Assembly: GCA_014801785.1 (NCBI GenBank)
Contig: JAAVDN010000003.1
Location: forward strand, 69,003-133,002
Reading direction: 5' to 3'
DNA: 64,000 bases
From: Bacteroides sp.
Lineage (GTDB): Bacteria > Bacteroidota > Bacteroidia > Bacteroidales > Muribaculaceae
Part shown: positions 18,752 through 26,280 of the stretch, piece by piece
Position numbering within the stretch: the first letter of the stretch is position 1
Layout of the letters: every line of letters starts with the position of its first letter
Notes under the pieces: generated by a model
What the model was told of the DNA's origin: nothing
Database searches by the model: none
What the model saw: only the letters and a program-made list of their open reading frames with translations
Program-made: the position numbers and the translations under genes

Positions 18752-19093
18752 TTAGAAGGGTTTGTCAATTATTGATATTTTCAATGATTCGTATTCTTCA
18801 CGAGAGATTGGTGTTTGTGGATCAATGATGAGGACTTCATCGTAAGTCATATCATAGAGGTGATATAGAATTAAGTCAATCTCGTTCTCTTGAGCTATGG
18901 TATCATACTGAGATATAGCGTGTTTGTGATTGAGAATGCTATCAACTCTTTCTTCATCTATGAAAAGTAAGAACACCCGAGTAGCATCTGAAGGCCGACC
19001 AAAGCCTGTAACGACTACAAGGATGTTCCCAAAGTTTTCGGCTCGCGCCGTATGTCTTTTTTTGTTTACTGACTGGTCATTATCAGAAAGGCG
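18752..19093 (-). pseudogene. C-terminal remnant of a large restriction-modification-type protein
   Basis: A 114-codon open frame with no ATG, bounded by a stop at 19094-19096. Its last part, EIDLILYHLYDMTYDEVLIID followed by PISREEYESL, has the form of the C-terminus of type IIG (Eco57I-like) restriction-methyltransferases, where this helix ends the protein (LVYxLYxLTxxEIxIV). The part before it (KKRHTARAENFGNILVVVTG) I cannot place. The methylase and nuclease domains are absent, so this is a truncated relic. A GTG at 18976 could in principle start a 74-aa peptide. Confidence 0.5.
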
Positions 19094-19212
19094 TTACTTA
19101 ATTGCAAAATTAGTAAATTTTTCTGAGATTACTCCAATAGTTCGGTAAAATTTGAGGTTGCTCAGTTACAGCTAAGCCGCAAACTGAGTCAACCAATGAT
19201 TTATCTTCTGAA

Positions 19213-19560
19213 TTATTTTGAGATGCGGAGATTTTCCGTAAGTCGAAATAATTGTAGAGGCGATATAAGCCTCAAACATCCCTCAAACATAAGACGTTTG
19301 AACTGCGCCACCGACAGATTGGGATAATCTTTCCTTATGACCTCCTTGCATCCATTGAGAGCCGTGAAGGAAAGATTGAAAGCAAAGTCAAGTCGGGCTT
19401 TATCACGCGTCTGCTGGGATTGAAGTCCGGTGAACTGCTTTGCATCGCGTATGCTGAACTCGATCTGAAAGCGGGTGCGGTAGAACCCGATGATTCTTTA
19501 GGCATCCTATCTGTGTCGGTGGAGAAATAAAGAAGAGGATTCTCCCTTTTCAACCGGAAA
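19213..19560 (-). pseudogene. frameshifted IS transposase remnant (DDE type)
   Basis: In one frame the minus strand reads NPLLYFSTDTDRM, the strand that carries a catalytic Asp in IS4-like DDE transposases. After a frameshift it continues IIGFYRTRFQIEFSIRDAKQF and TGLQSQQTRDKARLDFAFNLS, the conserved C-terminal Y-R-E-DAKQ signature. It ends at a stop at 19213-19215. The N-terminal two thirds are missing. It abuts the third tRNA-end copy at 19572. Confidence 0.65.
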
Positions 19561-19571
19561 GACCACGATAC

Positions 19572-19582
19572 GTTATGGGCAC
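19572..19582 (+). other. second decayed copy of tRNA-Leu 3' end (candidate att site)
   Basis: GTTATGGGCAC matches the tRNA end GTTCTGGGCAC at 10 of 11 bases. A hairpin follows 9 bases later and a direct-repeat pair 63 bases later. Confidence 0.5.
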
Positions 19583-19590
19583 AATAAAAG

Positions 19591-19628
19591 GCGACTTAAC
19601 AAAGTGTAAAATTACAAAGTTAAGTCGC
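19591..19628 (+). terminator. hairpin of module C
   Basis: GCGACTTAAC (19591-19600) pairs with GTTAAGTCGC (19619-19628); TTGTTTTATTTTT follows. Confidence 0.65.
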
Positions 19629-19644
19629 TTGTTTTATTTTTAAT

Positions 19645-19661
19645 AGGCAACTTACAGGCAA
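19645..19661 (+). repeat. 11-bp-period direct repeat pair (module C)
   Basis: AGGCAA at 19645-19650 and 19656-19661, period 11 bp. Short, and supported mainly by its position in the shared module layout. Confidence 0.5.
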
Positions 19662-19692
19662 AATTCAAATATTATTTCAGATTGAGTCAATT

Positions 19693-20050
19693 TTATAGGT
19701 CTTCGTTATCAATTTGGCTCCAGTCGACGCAACGTTTCAATGAACGACGGAGCATAAGGTCAAGCCAGATTCGGGTGCTACGCCCGTTCCCTTCCATAAA
19801 TGGATGGACCACGTTCATCTCGACATACTTTTCGACTATCTCGTCAAGTGTGGTTTCGGGCATTCCCTCAATGGTCGGTATGATCGTTGAGAAATTAAGA
19901 CAGTTGGCAAATGTGAATCCACCTTTAGATATATTCTTATTCCTTATCTTTCCGGCAAATTCATATAAGCCTCCAAACAGATAGGCATGTATCTGTTTAT
20001 GCCAACTTTCGCTTGAGCCACCGCCAATAGTTTCCGGCTTTTGTATAATC
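19693..20050 (-). pseudogene. Fic-domain remnant, truncated at both ends
   Basis: The frame carries the Fic core: [36 protein letters not shown] and the catalytic motif [12 protein letters not shown], in which the His acts in AMP transfer. It stops at DNEDL, 32 bases from the module C repeats, so the usual C-terminal 60 or more residues are missing. Upstream the same frame runs through a BRO-N gene in a wrong frame, so no authentic start is visible. It is best seen as the middle of a fic gene joined by recombination to foreign sequence. Confidence 0.7.
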
Positions 20051-20170
20051 AGGCTCGTCATTGATAGCACGTACCACGTCGGTAGCCGAGAACCACCAAC
20101 AGTTGTTCTCGTCATCCCAGACTGCCCGCACCTCGCGATCATTAAAAAACCGTATCGACTTCTTGCTCAT
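19997..20170 (-). pseudogene. BRO-N domain fragment fused out of frame to fic
   Basis: From ATG 20170 the frame gives 57 residues with the BRO-N/antirepressor pattern: [42 protein letters not shown] stop follows where the normal domain would continue (YWRxLKxRL then more). At that point the Fic sequence begins in another frame. Phage-type BRO-N proteins are usually 250 aa or more, so this is a 5' fragment. Confidence 0.65.
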
Positions 20171-20182
20171 ATATATGGCGTC

Positions 20183-20600
20183 TTAGAAACTGATATCAAT
20201 AATTTCCCAATGTCCGCCTTTCTTTGGACCAATACGCTTTATTAGATGTGACATTTTAACAATCTCACGATCTATTGTCGGAGCACAAACCCCGATTGCT
20301 TTAGCTATTGAATCAAGACTAATTGTAGGATTCTCCTGTATTAATTCGAGAATATTACGCTGACGCTGAGAGATATTTTTAGCATCATTTTAGCATCCTT
20401 TTTAGCATCATTTTTAGCATCATTCCCACTTACCGGAACATCGCTGTCTCCGGTCTTTCGCTGGATGGCAGATTTGAGGGGGAAGGGGACGGTGGCGATT
20501 GTGCGGTCGCTTTCGATGGTGGGGCGTGTGCCTGTCAATGTCTCCCAGCTTGCAAGTTTGTTCATGCCGTATCCGGCGTTTTCAGCGATTTCGCTACAAG
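20183..20600 (-). pseudogene. frameshifted C-terminal remnant of a second AlbA/HATPase protein
   Basis: The minus strand encodes AENAGYGMNKLASWETLTG, as found just after the ATP-binding part of AlbA_2 proteins. A linker (NDAK)n follows, then in a shifted frame a winged helix NISQRQRNILELIQENPTIS through GPKKGGHWEIIDISF. The frame is lost because one of four 12-bp linker repeats is 11 bp. Everything before the linker region is missing. Confidence 0.65.
20375..20421 (-). repeat. four tandem 12-bp repeats, one unit one base short
   Basis: Units of ATTTTTAGCATC on the plus strand encode Asn-Asp-Ala-Lys on the minus strand. The unit at 20387-20397 has only four T instead of five and breaks the reading frame. 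Confidence 0.8.
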
Positions 20601-20822
20601 CTCATCCTTTGTCATTTCAACTGCAATTGAATAATCGCGTGTGGAAACTTAGCGAAAGTCGGTCGAATACCGGTTCGCGATGCCATCGGCAAAGTTATCC
20701 ACCGCAAAATTACGAAAAATCCGTTAATAAATCGCTATGTTTGAGTGAATAAGACCCAATATTGAGACAAAACAGACAATAATTTTTATTTTCCTCAGCA
20801 ACTCCGTCCTACGCTTCATTGA

Positions 20823-20865
20823 GTTTAGTTTGGGTCGGGCTTTATATATGATCGATAAACTAAAC
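20823..20865. repeat. 9-bp inverted repeat
   Basis: GTTTAGTTT (20823-20831) and AAACTAAAC (20857-20865). It lies in the gene-free 310 bp between the AlbA remnant and the HD gene; nothing else notable is seen there apart from the hairpin at 20876. Confidence 0.45.
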
Positions 20866-20875
20866 CTACATATAG

Positions 20876-20908
20876 GCAATGATTCGGTAATTTTTACCGA
20901 ATCATTGC
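20876..20908 (-). terminator. terminator after the HD hydrolase gene
   Basis: A perfect 15-bp stem, GCAATGATTCGGTAA (20876-20890) with its inverse (20894-20908) and a 3-nt loop, two bases after the stop codon of the minus-strand gene. A T-run is lacking on that strand. Confidence 0.6.
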
Positions 20909-20910
20909 AG

Positions 20911-21771
20911 TTATATTTCTATGTTATTACGAAGGGTATTCAGTAATTTATCATATTCAACTTTATAACGTTGAACACGTGCTAGATCTGTTTCTGTCGG
21001 TTGTTGAATACGACTCAAATCCATATTATTTTTCAGGTCATTCATTTTGACTTTCAATGCGAGACGGTTTTCTGATATACGAGCGATATATTCTTCTCGC
21101 GATGATTCGGTGTGATGATTGAGAAGATCCAGTGCGTTTTTTAGTTCTTCACGTTCTTCATCTGTTATAGAGTGGGTTACTTCGCATGGATATACATCAA
21201 TGTCTTCCATCCATTCATCCCACCATTCTTCCTCCCACCAACTTTCTTTTGGATTGTCAACCACTTCCCATACCTTTGCGTCAAACATTTTTAGAACATC
21301 ATCTACGGTCACATCACAATCTTCAGCAGCATCATGCAGAAATCCGACCACCTTTTCTTTCCAATCAAATCCGGCTGATGCAACTTTTAGAAGGTGTGAT
21401 TCGAAATAGTCATGACCGCCCTTATCACGCTGTCCTTTATGGAGGTCTTTTGCGACTAATCCAGCCGCATATACGATTTTGGTCATATAGCCCATATCAT
21501 CTTCAAGTCGCTCAATACGCTCCTTTGCTTCCTTCGGATCAAAAGTTGCAATGTAGTTATAATATTGGCGCATCACCTCTTCGGTGTCCGATAATGGATC
21601 CATAAAATTGAAAAGCGTGTCCATATACCTATCCATATAGTCCAGATCTCTTTCTTGCGTAGCGATAAATCCGGCAAGCATAGTTTTGACTTGTCGGAAC
21701 TGTGCATTATTCATTTCCATGATAGGACGGAACGCCTCGATCAATTCTTTTGATATTATTGAGTCTTCCAT
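20911..21771 (-). CDS. HD-domain hydrolase, possible small alarmone hydrolase
   Basis: 286 aa. The helical N-terminus (about 100 residues) is unrecognised. The HD domain follows with metal ligands in order: His111 (AKDLHKGQRDKGGHDYFESH), His146-Asp147 (VVGFLHDAAEDCD) and a C-terminal Asp (ALKVKMNDLKNNMD, about residue 248). This matches the layout of RelA/SpoT-type (p)ppGpp hydrolase domains, without a synthetase domain. In the island it could act as an antitoxin to an alarmone synthetase, but no such partner is seen nearby. A Trp/Glu-rich loop (ESWWEEEWWDEWMED) is unusual. Confidence 0.7.
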   Translation of the reverse strand: MEDSIISKELIEAFRPIMEMNNAQFRQVKTMLAGFIATQERDLDYMDRYMDTLFNFMDPLSDTEEVMRQYYNYIATFDPKEAKERIERLEDDMGYMTKIVYAAGLVAKDLHKGQRDKGGHDYFESHLLKVASAGFDWKEKVVGFLHDAAEDCDVTVDDVLKMFDAKVWEVVDNPKESWWEEEWWDEWMEDIDVYPCEVTHSITDEEREELKNALDLLNHHTESSREEYIARISENRLALKVKMNDLKNNMDLSRIQQPTETDLARVQRYKVEYDKLLNTLRNNIEI

Positions 21772-21796
21772 ATGTGCTACTTTTCAATTATCACAT

Positions 21797-22226
21797 TTAT
21801 TCAATTACTTCCCATGTGCCGGATTTCTCAGAACCGACTCGGCGTATCTTGCCTTCAGATTTTAATCTGTCAATAACGCGGAACATAGCTGTCTTTGATT
21901 TCCCAAACATTTTGGAAAGTTGCGTGACACTTATTCGTTTATCACTTCTCATTTTCTCCATTACCAGCCTATCAATATCTTCGTATCGTTCCGCATCGCT
22001 CCGTATCGTTCCATTGGTGCCACTATTGGTGCCAATCTCAGATTTATCGGTGCCATCGGTGCCATTATCGGTGCCAATATTGAATTTATTGGTGACATCA
22101 TTGGTGACATGAGTACTATTATTGATGACAACACTAAATTTATTGGTGACATTTTCTATGACATTATCTATGACAAAAACCGTTTTACTATGACGTTGTT
22201 AGAATTATCTATGACATCAAACATCG
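21797..22226 (-). pseudogene. C-terminal remnant of a third AlbA/HATPase-type protein
   Basis: The minus strand reads a linker rich in Gly/Val-Thr-Asn/Asp units (NVTNKF, THVTNDVTNKF, NIGTDNGTDGTDKS), then a winged helix: DRLVMEKMRSDKRISVTQLS, KMFGKSKTAMFRVIDRLKSE, GKIRRVGSEKSGTWEVIE, then stop. One frameshift is needed near 22172 to join the start of the linker. The N-terminal AlbA and ATP-binding domains are missing; the DUF1016 gene begins where they would be. Winged helix plus GxW end matches the tail of the remnant at 20183. Confidence 0.6.
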
Positions 22227-22245
22227 ATTATATCGAAACTAATAA

Positions 22246-23379
22246 TCAGAGTAATTTCTTTAATTCATCCATATCTGGGAGGGCATCTTTCAACATTTCA
22301 GGTATCTCTTTAGAGGTTGTGTATGTAGCAACTCCCATTGGCTTGTCATAGTCTTGCATTACATATTCTACAAAACTTCTGTTAGCCTCCTTACATAGGA
22401 CAATTCCAATAGACGGATTTTCATGTGGTTTTTTGACCTTATCATCAAGAATACGAAGATAGGTCATCAGTTGAGCAAGATAGCTGGTTTTGAATTTCCC
22501 TGTTTTCAATTCAACTACCACCAGGGCATTCAGCTCCCTGTTAAAGAATAACAGATCAGGAAAGAAGTCCTCTGAGTATATTTCTAGATGGTACTGATTG
22601 CCGACAAAAGCAAAATCCTTACCAAATGTCATTATGAACTTTTTAATATTGTGGATTATCTGTTGTTCTACAACACGTTCATCAATATCCTGCAAATCAC
22701 GTTCTCCGATCTCTTCCGTGTTTATAAAATCCAGTAGATAGGAATCTTTAAATTGCAAGACTGCCTTACGAGCAAGATTCTTATCCTCAATTCTTTCGAT
22801 AAAGTTATTAGGTACTTTTCCAGCTTTCTTAAATTCGCCATCTGTTATAACTTGTTCTAGTCGCGGTACTGACATATGTTCCTCTACACACCGGCCCATA
22901 TAGTAATACCTTTCCTCTGTATTCTTACATTTACGTAGAAGTACAGTGTGATGGGTAAATGGAGTCTTGAGATAGTCGTCCATTGGGAATTCAATAGGAG
23001 TCTCTATTTTGACTAAATCTAATATATCTTCCACGCTTACAACATGTTGCAATTCATCGGTTACAACCGATGAATTTGAATCAAGAAAAGACCAGCCTTC
23101 ATAAAACAGTCTCATTTCCCTTAATTGAGTCTCTCCGTATCCTCTTAGTCCAGGAAGAATCTTTCTAAGCCTATCGCTGATAGCTTTCAAAGCTCCGGTT
23201 CCCCATACACCGTTTCTGGTGTTCAAGGATACATATTTACCTATGGCAAAATATGTAAGCAGTTGCACACGATTGACCCCTTTTGCAGCTTCATATTGGC
23301 CTTTCAGAATAGCATTCTTGATGGTTTCAGCGGCATGATCATATATCTTCGTTATATTGGTATTCTGTTCCATATGCAA
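22246..23379 (-). CDS. DUF1016 / YhcG-family PD-(D/E)XK nuclease
   Basis: 377-aa protein with the N-terminal DUF1016 helical domain (LLTYFAIGKYVSLNTRNGVWG, LPGLRGYGETQLREMRLFYE) and a C-terminal nuclease fold. The active-site residues can be placed as Asp275 (FFPDLLFFN), Glu290 and Lys292 (ALVVVELKTGKF). Family length is about 340-380, so it is complete. YhcG-type proteins are found in mobile elements and defence islands and are thought to cut or bind branched DNA. The start could be at 23379 or the Met two codons later. Confidence 0.88.
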   Translation of the reverse strand: MHMEQNTNITKIYDHAAETIKNAILKGQYEAAKGVNRVQLLTYFAIGKYVSLNTRNGVWGTGALKAISDRLRKILPGLRGYGETQLREMRLFYEGWSFLDSNSSVVTDELQHVVSVEDILDLVKIETPIEFPMDDYLKTPFTHHTVLLRKCKNTEERYYYMGRCVEEHMSVPRLEQVITDGEFKKAGKVPNNFIERIEDKNLARKAVLQFKDSYLLDFINTEEIGERDLQDIDERVVEQQIIHNIKKFIMTFGKDFAFVGNQYHLEIYSEDFFPDLLFFNRELNALVVVELKTGKFKTSYLAQLMTYLRILDDKVKKPHENPSIGIVLCKEANRSFVEYVMQDYDKPMGVATYTTSKEIPEMLKDALPDMDELKKLL

Positions 23380-23475
23380 ATTTACTGATTATTTGTTGAT
23401 TGCGGAAATCACAGCCATGATTTGTGCCGGGGGCATGCCTTTCAGGATTTCTATGCCTTGTTCTCTCCTTAGAGG

Positions 23476-23766
23476 CTATGGATTCTTAGGCTTTATGCTA
23501 CTTGGATGGTTTATACTTATATCTTTATGTTCCCCAATGAGAGACGCCCAGATAAGAGCCAAGCAGACCATTGCGACCAGTCTTGTGATGCGCTCCATGT
23601 CGAGATCAAGAACATATATGGCCAAGAATATTCGGAGCCGTTTGAAGTAGGAATTCTTTTCGATAGTCGTTGGCATCGCATCGACCTGCTTATGGAGGCT
23701 GATAGTCTGCACCCTGCAGAGCGCATGGAGCAGTAACGCCATAAGTTGTATGCGTGCAAGATTCAT
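23476..23766 (-). pseudogene. IS4-like transposase with internal deletion
   Basis: The 96-codon frame starts like an IS4-family transposase (NLARIQLMALLLHALCRVQT, then VDAMPTTIEKNSYFKRLRIF). It then jumps to what looks like the C-terminal part (ITRLVAMVCLALIWASLIGE) without the DDE core of about 250 residues. It ends early. The form suggests an internally deleted IS copy. No terminal inverted repeats were identified with confidence. The adjoining 218 bp (23767-23984) shows nothing I can name. Confidence 0.5.
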
Positions 23767-23984
23767 GTTTTTTCAAAATGCTCTTGCATAATCGGGAGGA
23801 TTTGGTTAACTTTGACCAAGTCCTTGTAATTAGTAGTTTACATGGATAAAAGTCGCCAAACTTTTCCTCTAAATTACTAATTTGCAGGGATTTTTAAAAT
23901 ATAATCAATTGAAAATTAGATGTTTAATAGCATAATTGCAGATTTTGTCATCTACTAAACACCTACTTAAAAAATCAAATACCT

Positions 23985-25037
23985 ATGCGAGATGGTTTTA
24001 TGAACATCAATGATTCCCAACAAAATAATCAGAAGTTTGTAATTGATTTTTTTAAGCTAATCTTGATATTAGGTGTCGTCTCCATTCATAGCAACGTTCT
24101 AAATAATATTAAAGTGCCGACGGATTGCGTCGGATATCTAATTGTGGAATTGCTCTCCGTAAAACTGACACTGATATGTGTGCCGTGCTTTTTTATTCTA
24201 TCAGGCTATCTGTTTTTCAGGAATATCTCACATTTCAACGTTACGATTTATAAGAATAAATTAAAATCTCGATTTTATTCACTGATTTTACCATATTTTT
24301 TGTGGAATGTGATTGCACTGATATTAACCATCGTAAAAATAGAGTTTCTGAATTTTCCATCCTATGGATTAATTGAGAATCATGAATTGTCAATTTTTAA
24401 ACTTATTGAAGGATTTATTGATTATACAAACGGATACCCCTATGCATTTGCATTTTGGTTTATCAGAAATCTAATTGTTTTTGTTGTCGCATCGCCATTG
24501 GTATATCTAATCATCCGTAAAAAATGGGTAATTATATTGCTTCTCCTGCCGATGCTAATTTTAGACATCGATTTATACGGATTGGAATACTTCATAATTG
24601 GTGCATGGTTATCGGTACATTTTAGAAATTTCCAAATTAATGGTGTTATGGCAAACACATTATTAATAATATGGCTGAGTATTGCAATCTCCTCTTTATA
24701 TATAGAATACGATAATAATGCGGTTGTTAAATTTGTATCTGTGATATGTGCATTTCTAAGTCTGCCATATATAATAAGCAAACATATAGAGCAGATAGAT
24801 AATAGATTATCTCAGGTTATGATTAAATCTACCTTTTATATCTATGCTTTTCATCAACTTTACTGCACTGTTACCCAAAAGTTTTATATCAACATTTTTG
24901 GATTAAATACATCTTTAGGGATATTCCTATCTTACCTATTATCATTCATAACATTAGTAGGATCATCATTCATTCTATGGCTTATTTGCAAGAGATTGTG
25001 CCCTACGGTTCTCAAAATTTTAGGGGGTAATCGATAG
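23985..25037 (+). CDS. acyltransferase family 3 membrane protein (OafA-like)
   Basis: 350-aa integral membrane protein with about ten hydrophobic segments. The family's opening motif is visible: FFKLILILGVVSIHSNVL with the catalytic-type His, followed by PCFFILSGYLFFRN. A later KLKSRFYSLILPYFLWN also fits. Such enzymes O-acetylate or succinylate cell-surface sugars; in mobile regions they may alter phage receptors. It is very AT-rich and stands alone, with 355 bp to the next gene. Start ATG 23985 or the in-frame ATG at 24000 are both possible. Confidence 0.85.
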   Translation: MRDGFMNINDSQQNNQKFVIDFFKLILILGVVSIHSNVLNNIKVPTDCVGYLIVELLSVKLTLICVPCFFILSGYLFFRNISHFNVTIYKNKLKSRFYSLILPYFLWNVIALILTIVKIEFLNFPSYGLIENHELSIFKLIEGFIDYTNGYPYAFAFWFIRNLIVFVVASPLVYLIIRKKWVIILLLLPMLILDIDLYGLEYFIIGAWLSVHFRNFQINGVMANTLLIIWLSIAISSLYIEYDNNAVVKFVSVICAFLSLPYIISKHIEQIDNRLSQVMIKSTFYIYAFHQLYCTVTQKFYINIFGLNTSLGIFLSYLLSFITLVGSSFILWLICKRLCPTVLKILGGNR

Positions 25038-25248
25038 AATTGATTATTTTAAGAAGCTGGGCAAGCCCGTAAGTTGCTCTTTCTCTACTTCTCCCCCACC
25101 GAAGACAAAACCACACTCCACCGAGAGCCTCCATCCTCTCGATAGCCTTTCGCGTCTAATCGCCTCATACTTTTGAGCAAAGAGTTTCTTTTTATCGTAT
25201 GCTCTTTAGCCTACAGCCTTGGTAACCTCAATTAATTTTTGTAACTTT

Positions 25249-25374
25249 ACAAGATAGTAGCGAGAATAATCTGCAATTGGTCGTATAAATATCATATAAC
25301 ATGGCAGCGATGCCCTAAAGTCAACTCCGAAATAGTCGTTACGGGTCAGGCCATACCTCAGATTACTATCTTGT
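25249..25374. repeat. inverted repeat framing 100 bp upstream of the restriction gene
   Basis: ACAAGATAGTA (25249-25259) is repeated inverted as TACTATCTTGT (25364-25374). AATCTG/CAGATT lies just inside both. It sits in the 364-bp gap between the acyltransferase and the nuclease gene. That gap otherwise holds no recognisable gene. Confidence 0.5.
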
Positions 25375-25401
25375 AGTTGATGTGCTGTTAGCTTGTATAG
25401 A

Positions 25402-26127
25402 ATGGCCGCAAAGAAAATAACTCAGGAACAACAAGTTATTAAGGCTCTTAGAGAGCAAGGGGGATATGCTACTTTACGCAGACTAAATGAAGTGGTGGAT
25501 TTCTCTAATTGGAAGACACTTACACCGGAAGCTTCTGTCAGAAGAATCGTTCAACAAAGTAATGAAATTTTTAAGATTCAACCTGGTCTGTGGGCACTGG
25601 AGGAAGTTCGAGAAAGTATCCTAAGAAAATTCAAGTTAAATTCAAACAATCCCCAAAGTATTGAAAATTTTAGCCATTCGTATTATCAAGGACTATTAGT
25701 GGAGATTGGTAAGTTGCAAAATTCCATCACTTATGTGCCGGCTCAAGACCGACATCATTTATTTTTAGAGAAGGAGTTGGGAGAAGTATCTGATTTGACC
25801 ATTATTCCCAATTTCACATTTGAGCATTTGTTACGAAGAGCGCGAACAGTAGATGTCATCTGGTTTAATCATCGTCATATGCCTACCCATTTCTATGAGG
25901 TAGAACATACGACGGATATTAAAAACTCACTCTCTAAGTTTTATGAATTACAAGATTTCTTCTCATCGTTTTATATAGTTGCCGACCAATACCGAGAAAA
26001 TGAATTTAAAGATAAGATCAATGCTTCAATTTTCTCCCCAATAAAAAATAGGGTCAAATTCCTTAACTATGACAAAGTAGCAACCCTTCATGCTACCCTT
26101 TCTCTACAACTTGCGAGTGGGTGGTGA
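25402..26127 (+). CDS. candidate restriction endonuclease: winged helix plus PD-(D/E)XK-type core
   Basis: 241 aa. The N-terminal 65 residues look like a winged-helix domain (QVIKALREQGGYATLRRLNE, VRRIVQQSNEIFKIQPGLWAL). The second half has a plausible nuclease core: Asp151 (RTVDVIWFN), Glu166 and Glu168 (HFYEVEHTTDIKNSL), giving D-x14-ExE. It lies 153 bp before a GATC-type adenine methylase on the same strand, which argues for a restriction-modification pair. I chose ATG 25402 over the TTG at 25393. The exact restriction family is not recognised. Confidence 0.6.
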   Translation: MAAKKITQEQQVIKALREQGGYATLRRLNEVVDFSNWKTLTPEASVRRIVQQSNEIFKIQPGLWALEEVRESILRKFKLNSNNPQSIENFSHSYYQGLLVEIGKLQNSITYVPAQDRHHLFLEKELGEVSDLTIIPNFTFEHLLRRARTVDVIWFNHRHMPTHFYEVEHTTDIKNSLSKFYELQDFFSSFYIVADQYRENEFKDKINASIFSPIKNRVKFLNYDKVATLHATLSLQLASGW

Positions 26128-26166
26128 CACCTTATATCTTACTATAAATACCTAAAATACCCTACA

Positions 26167-26226
26167 GATCTTCACTTCTAATGTGATCTTTTTCAGTGAT
26201 TTAATAGGATCTTTCAAGATTTGATC
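26167..26226 (+). promoter_or_regulatory. cluster of four GATC sites in the methylase promoter
   Basis: GATC occurs at 26167, 26185, 26208 and 26223, the last ending one base before the -7 element. If the methylase modifies GATC, its own promoter would be heavily methylated, which could give feedback control. Confidence 0.6.
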
Positions 26227-26227
26227 C

Positions 26228-26235
26228 TAACTTTG
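26228..26235 (+). promoter_or_regulatory. -7 promoter element of the methylase gene
   Basis: TAACTTTG fits TAnnTTTG, 46 bases before ATG 26281. No clear TTTG lies at the right distance upstream. Confidence 0.5.
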
Positions 26236-26280
26236 CAGTAAAATTTTGAAGCATTAAACTGCAAATCCAAAGTTGCTGAA

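Noticed and set aside
12067..19661. CRISPR array considered because of repeated short motifs
   Set aside because: The repeats are pairs with 11-bp period and different sequences at each site; there are no regular spacers and no cas genes.
25038..25240. Possible gene fragment on the minus strand upstream of the restriction gene
   Set aside because: One frame reads through part of it, but no family could be recognised and frames are broken within 60 codons.
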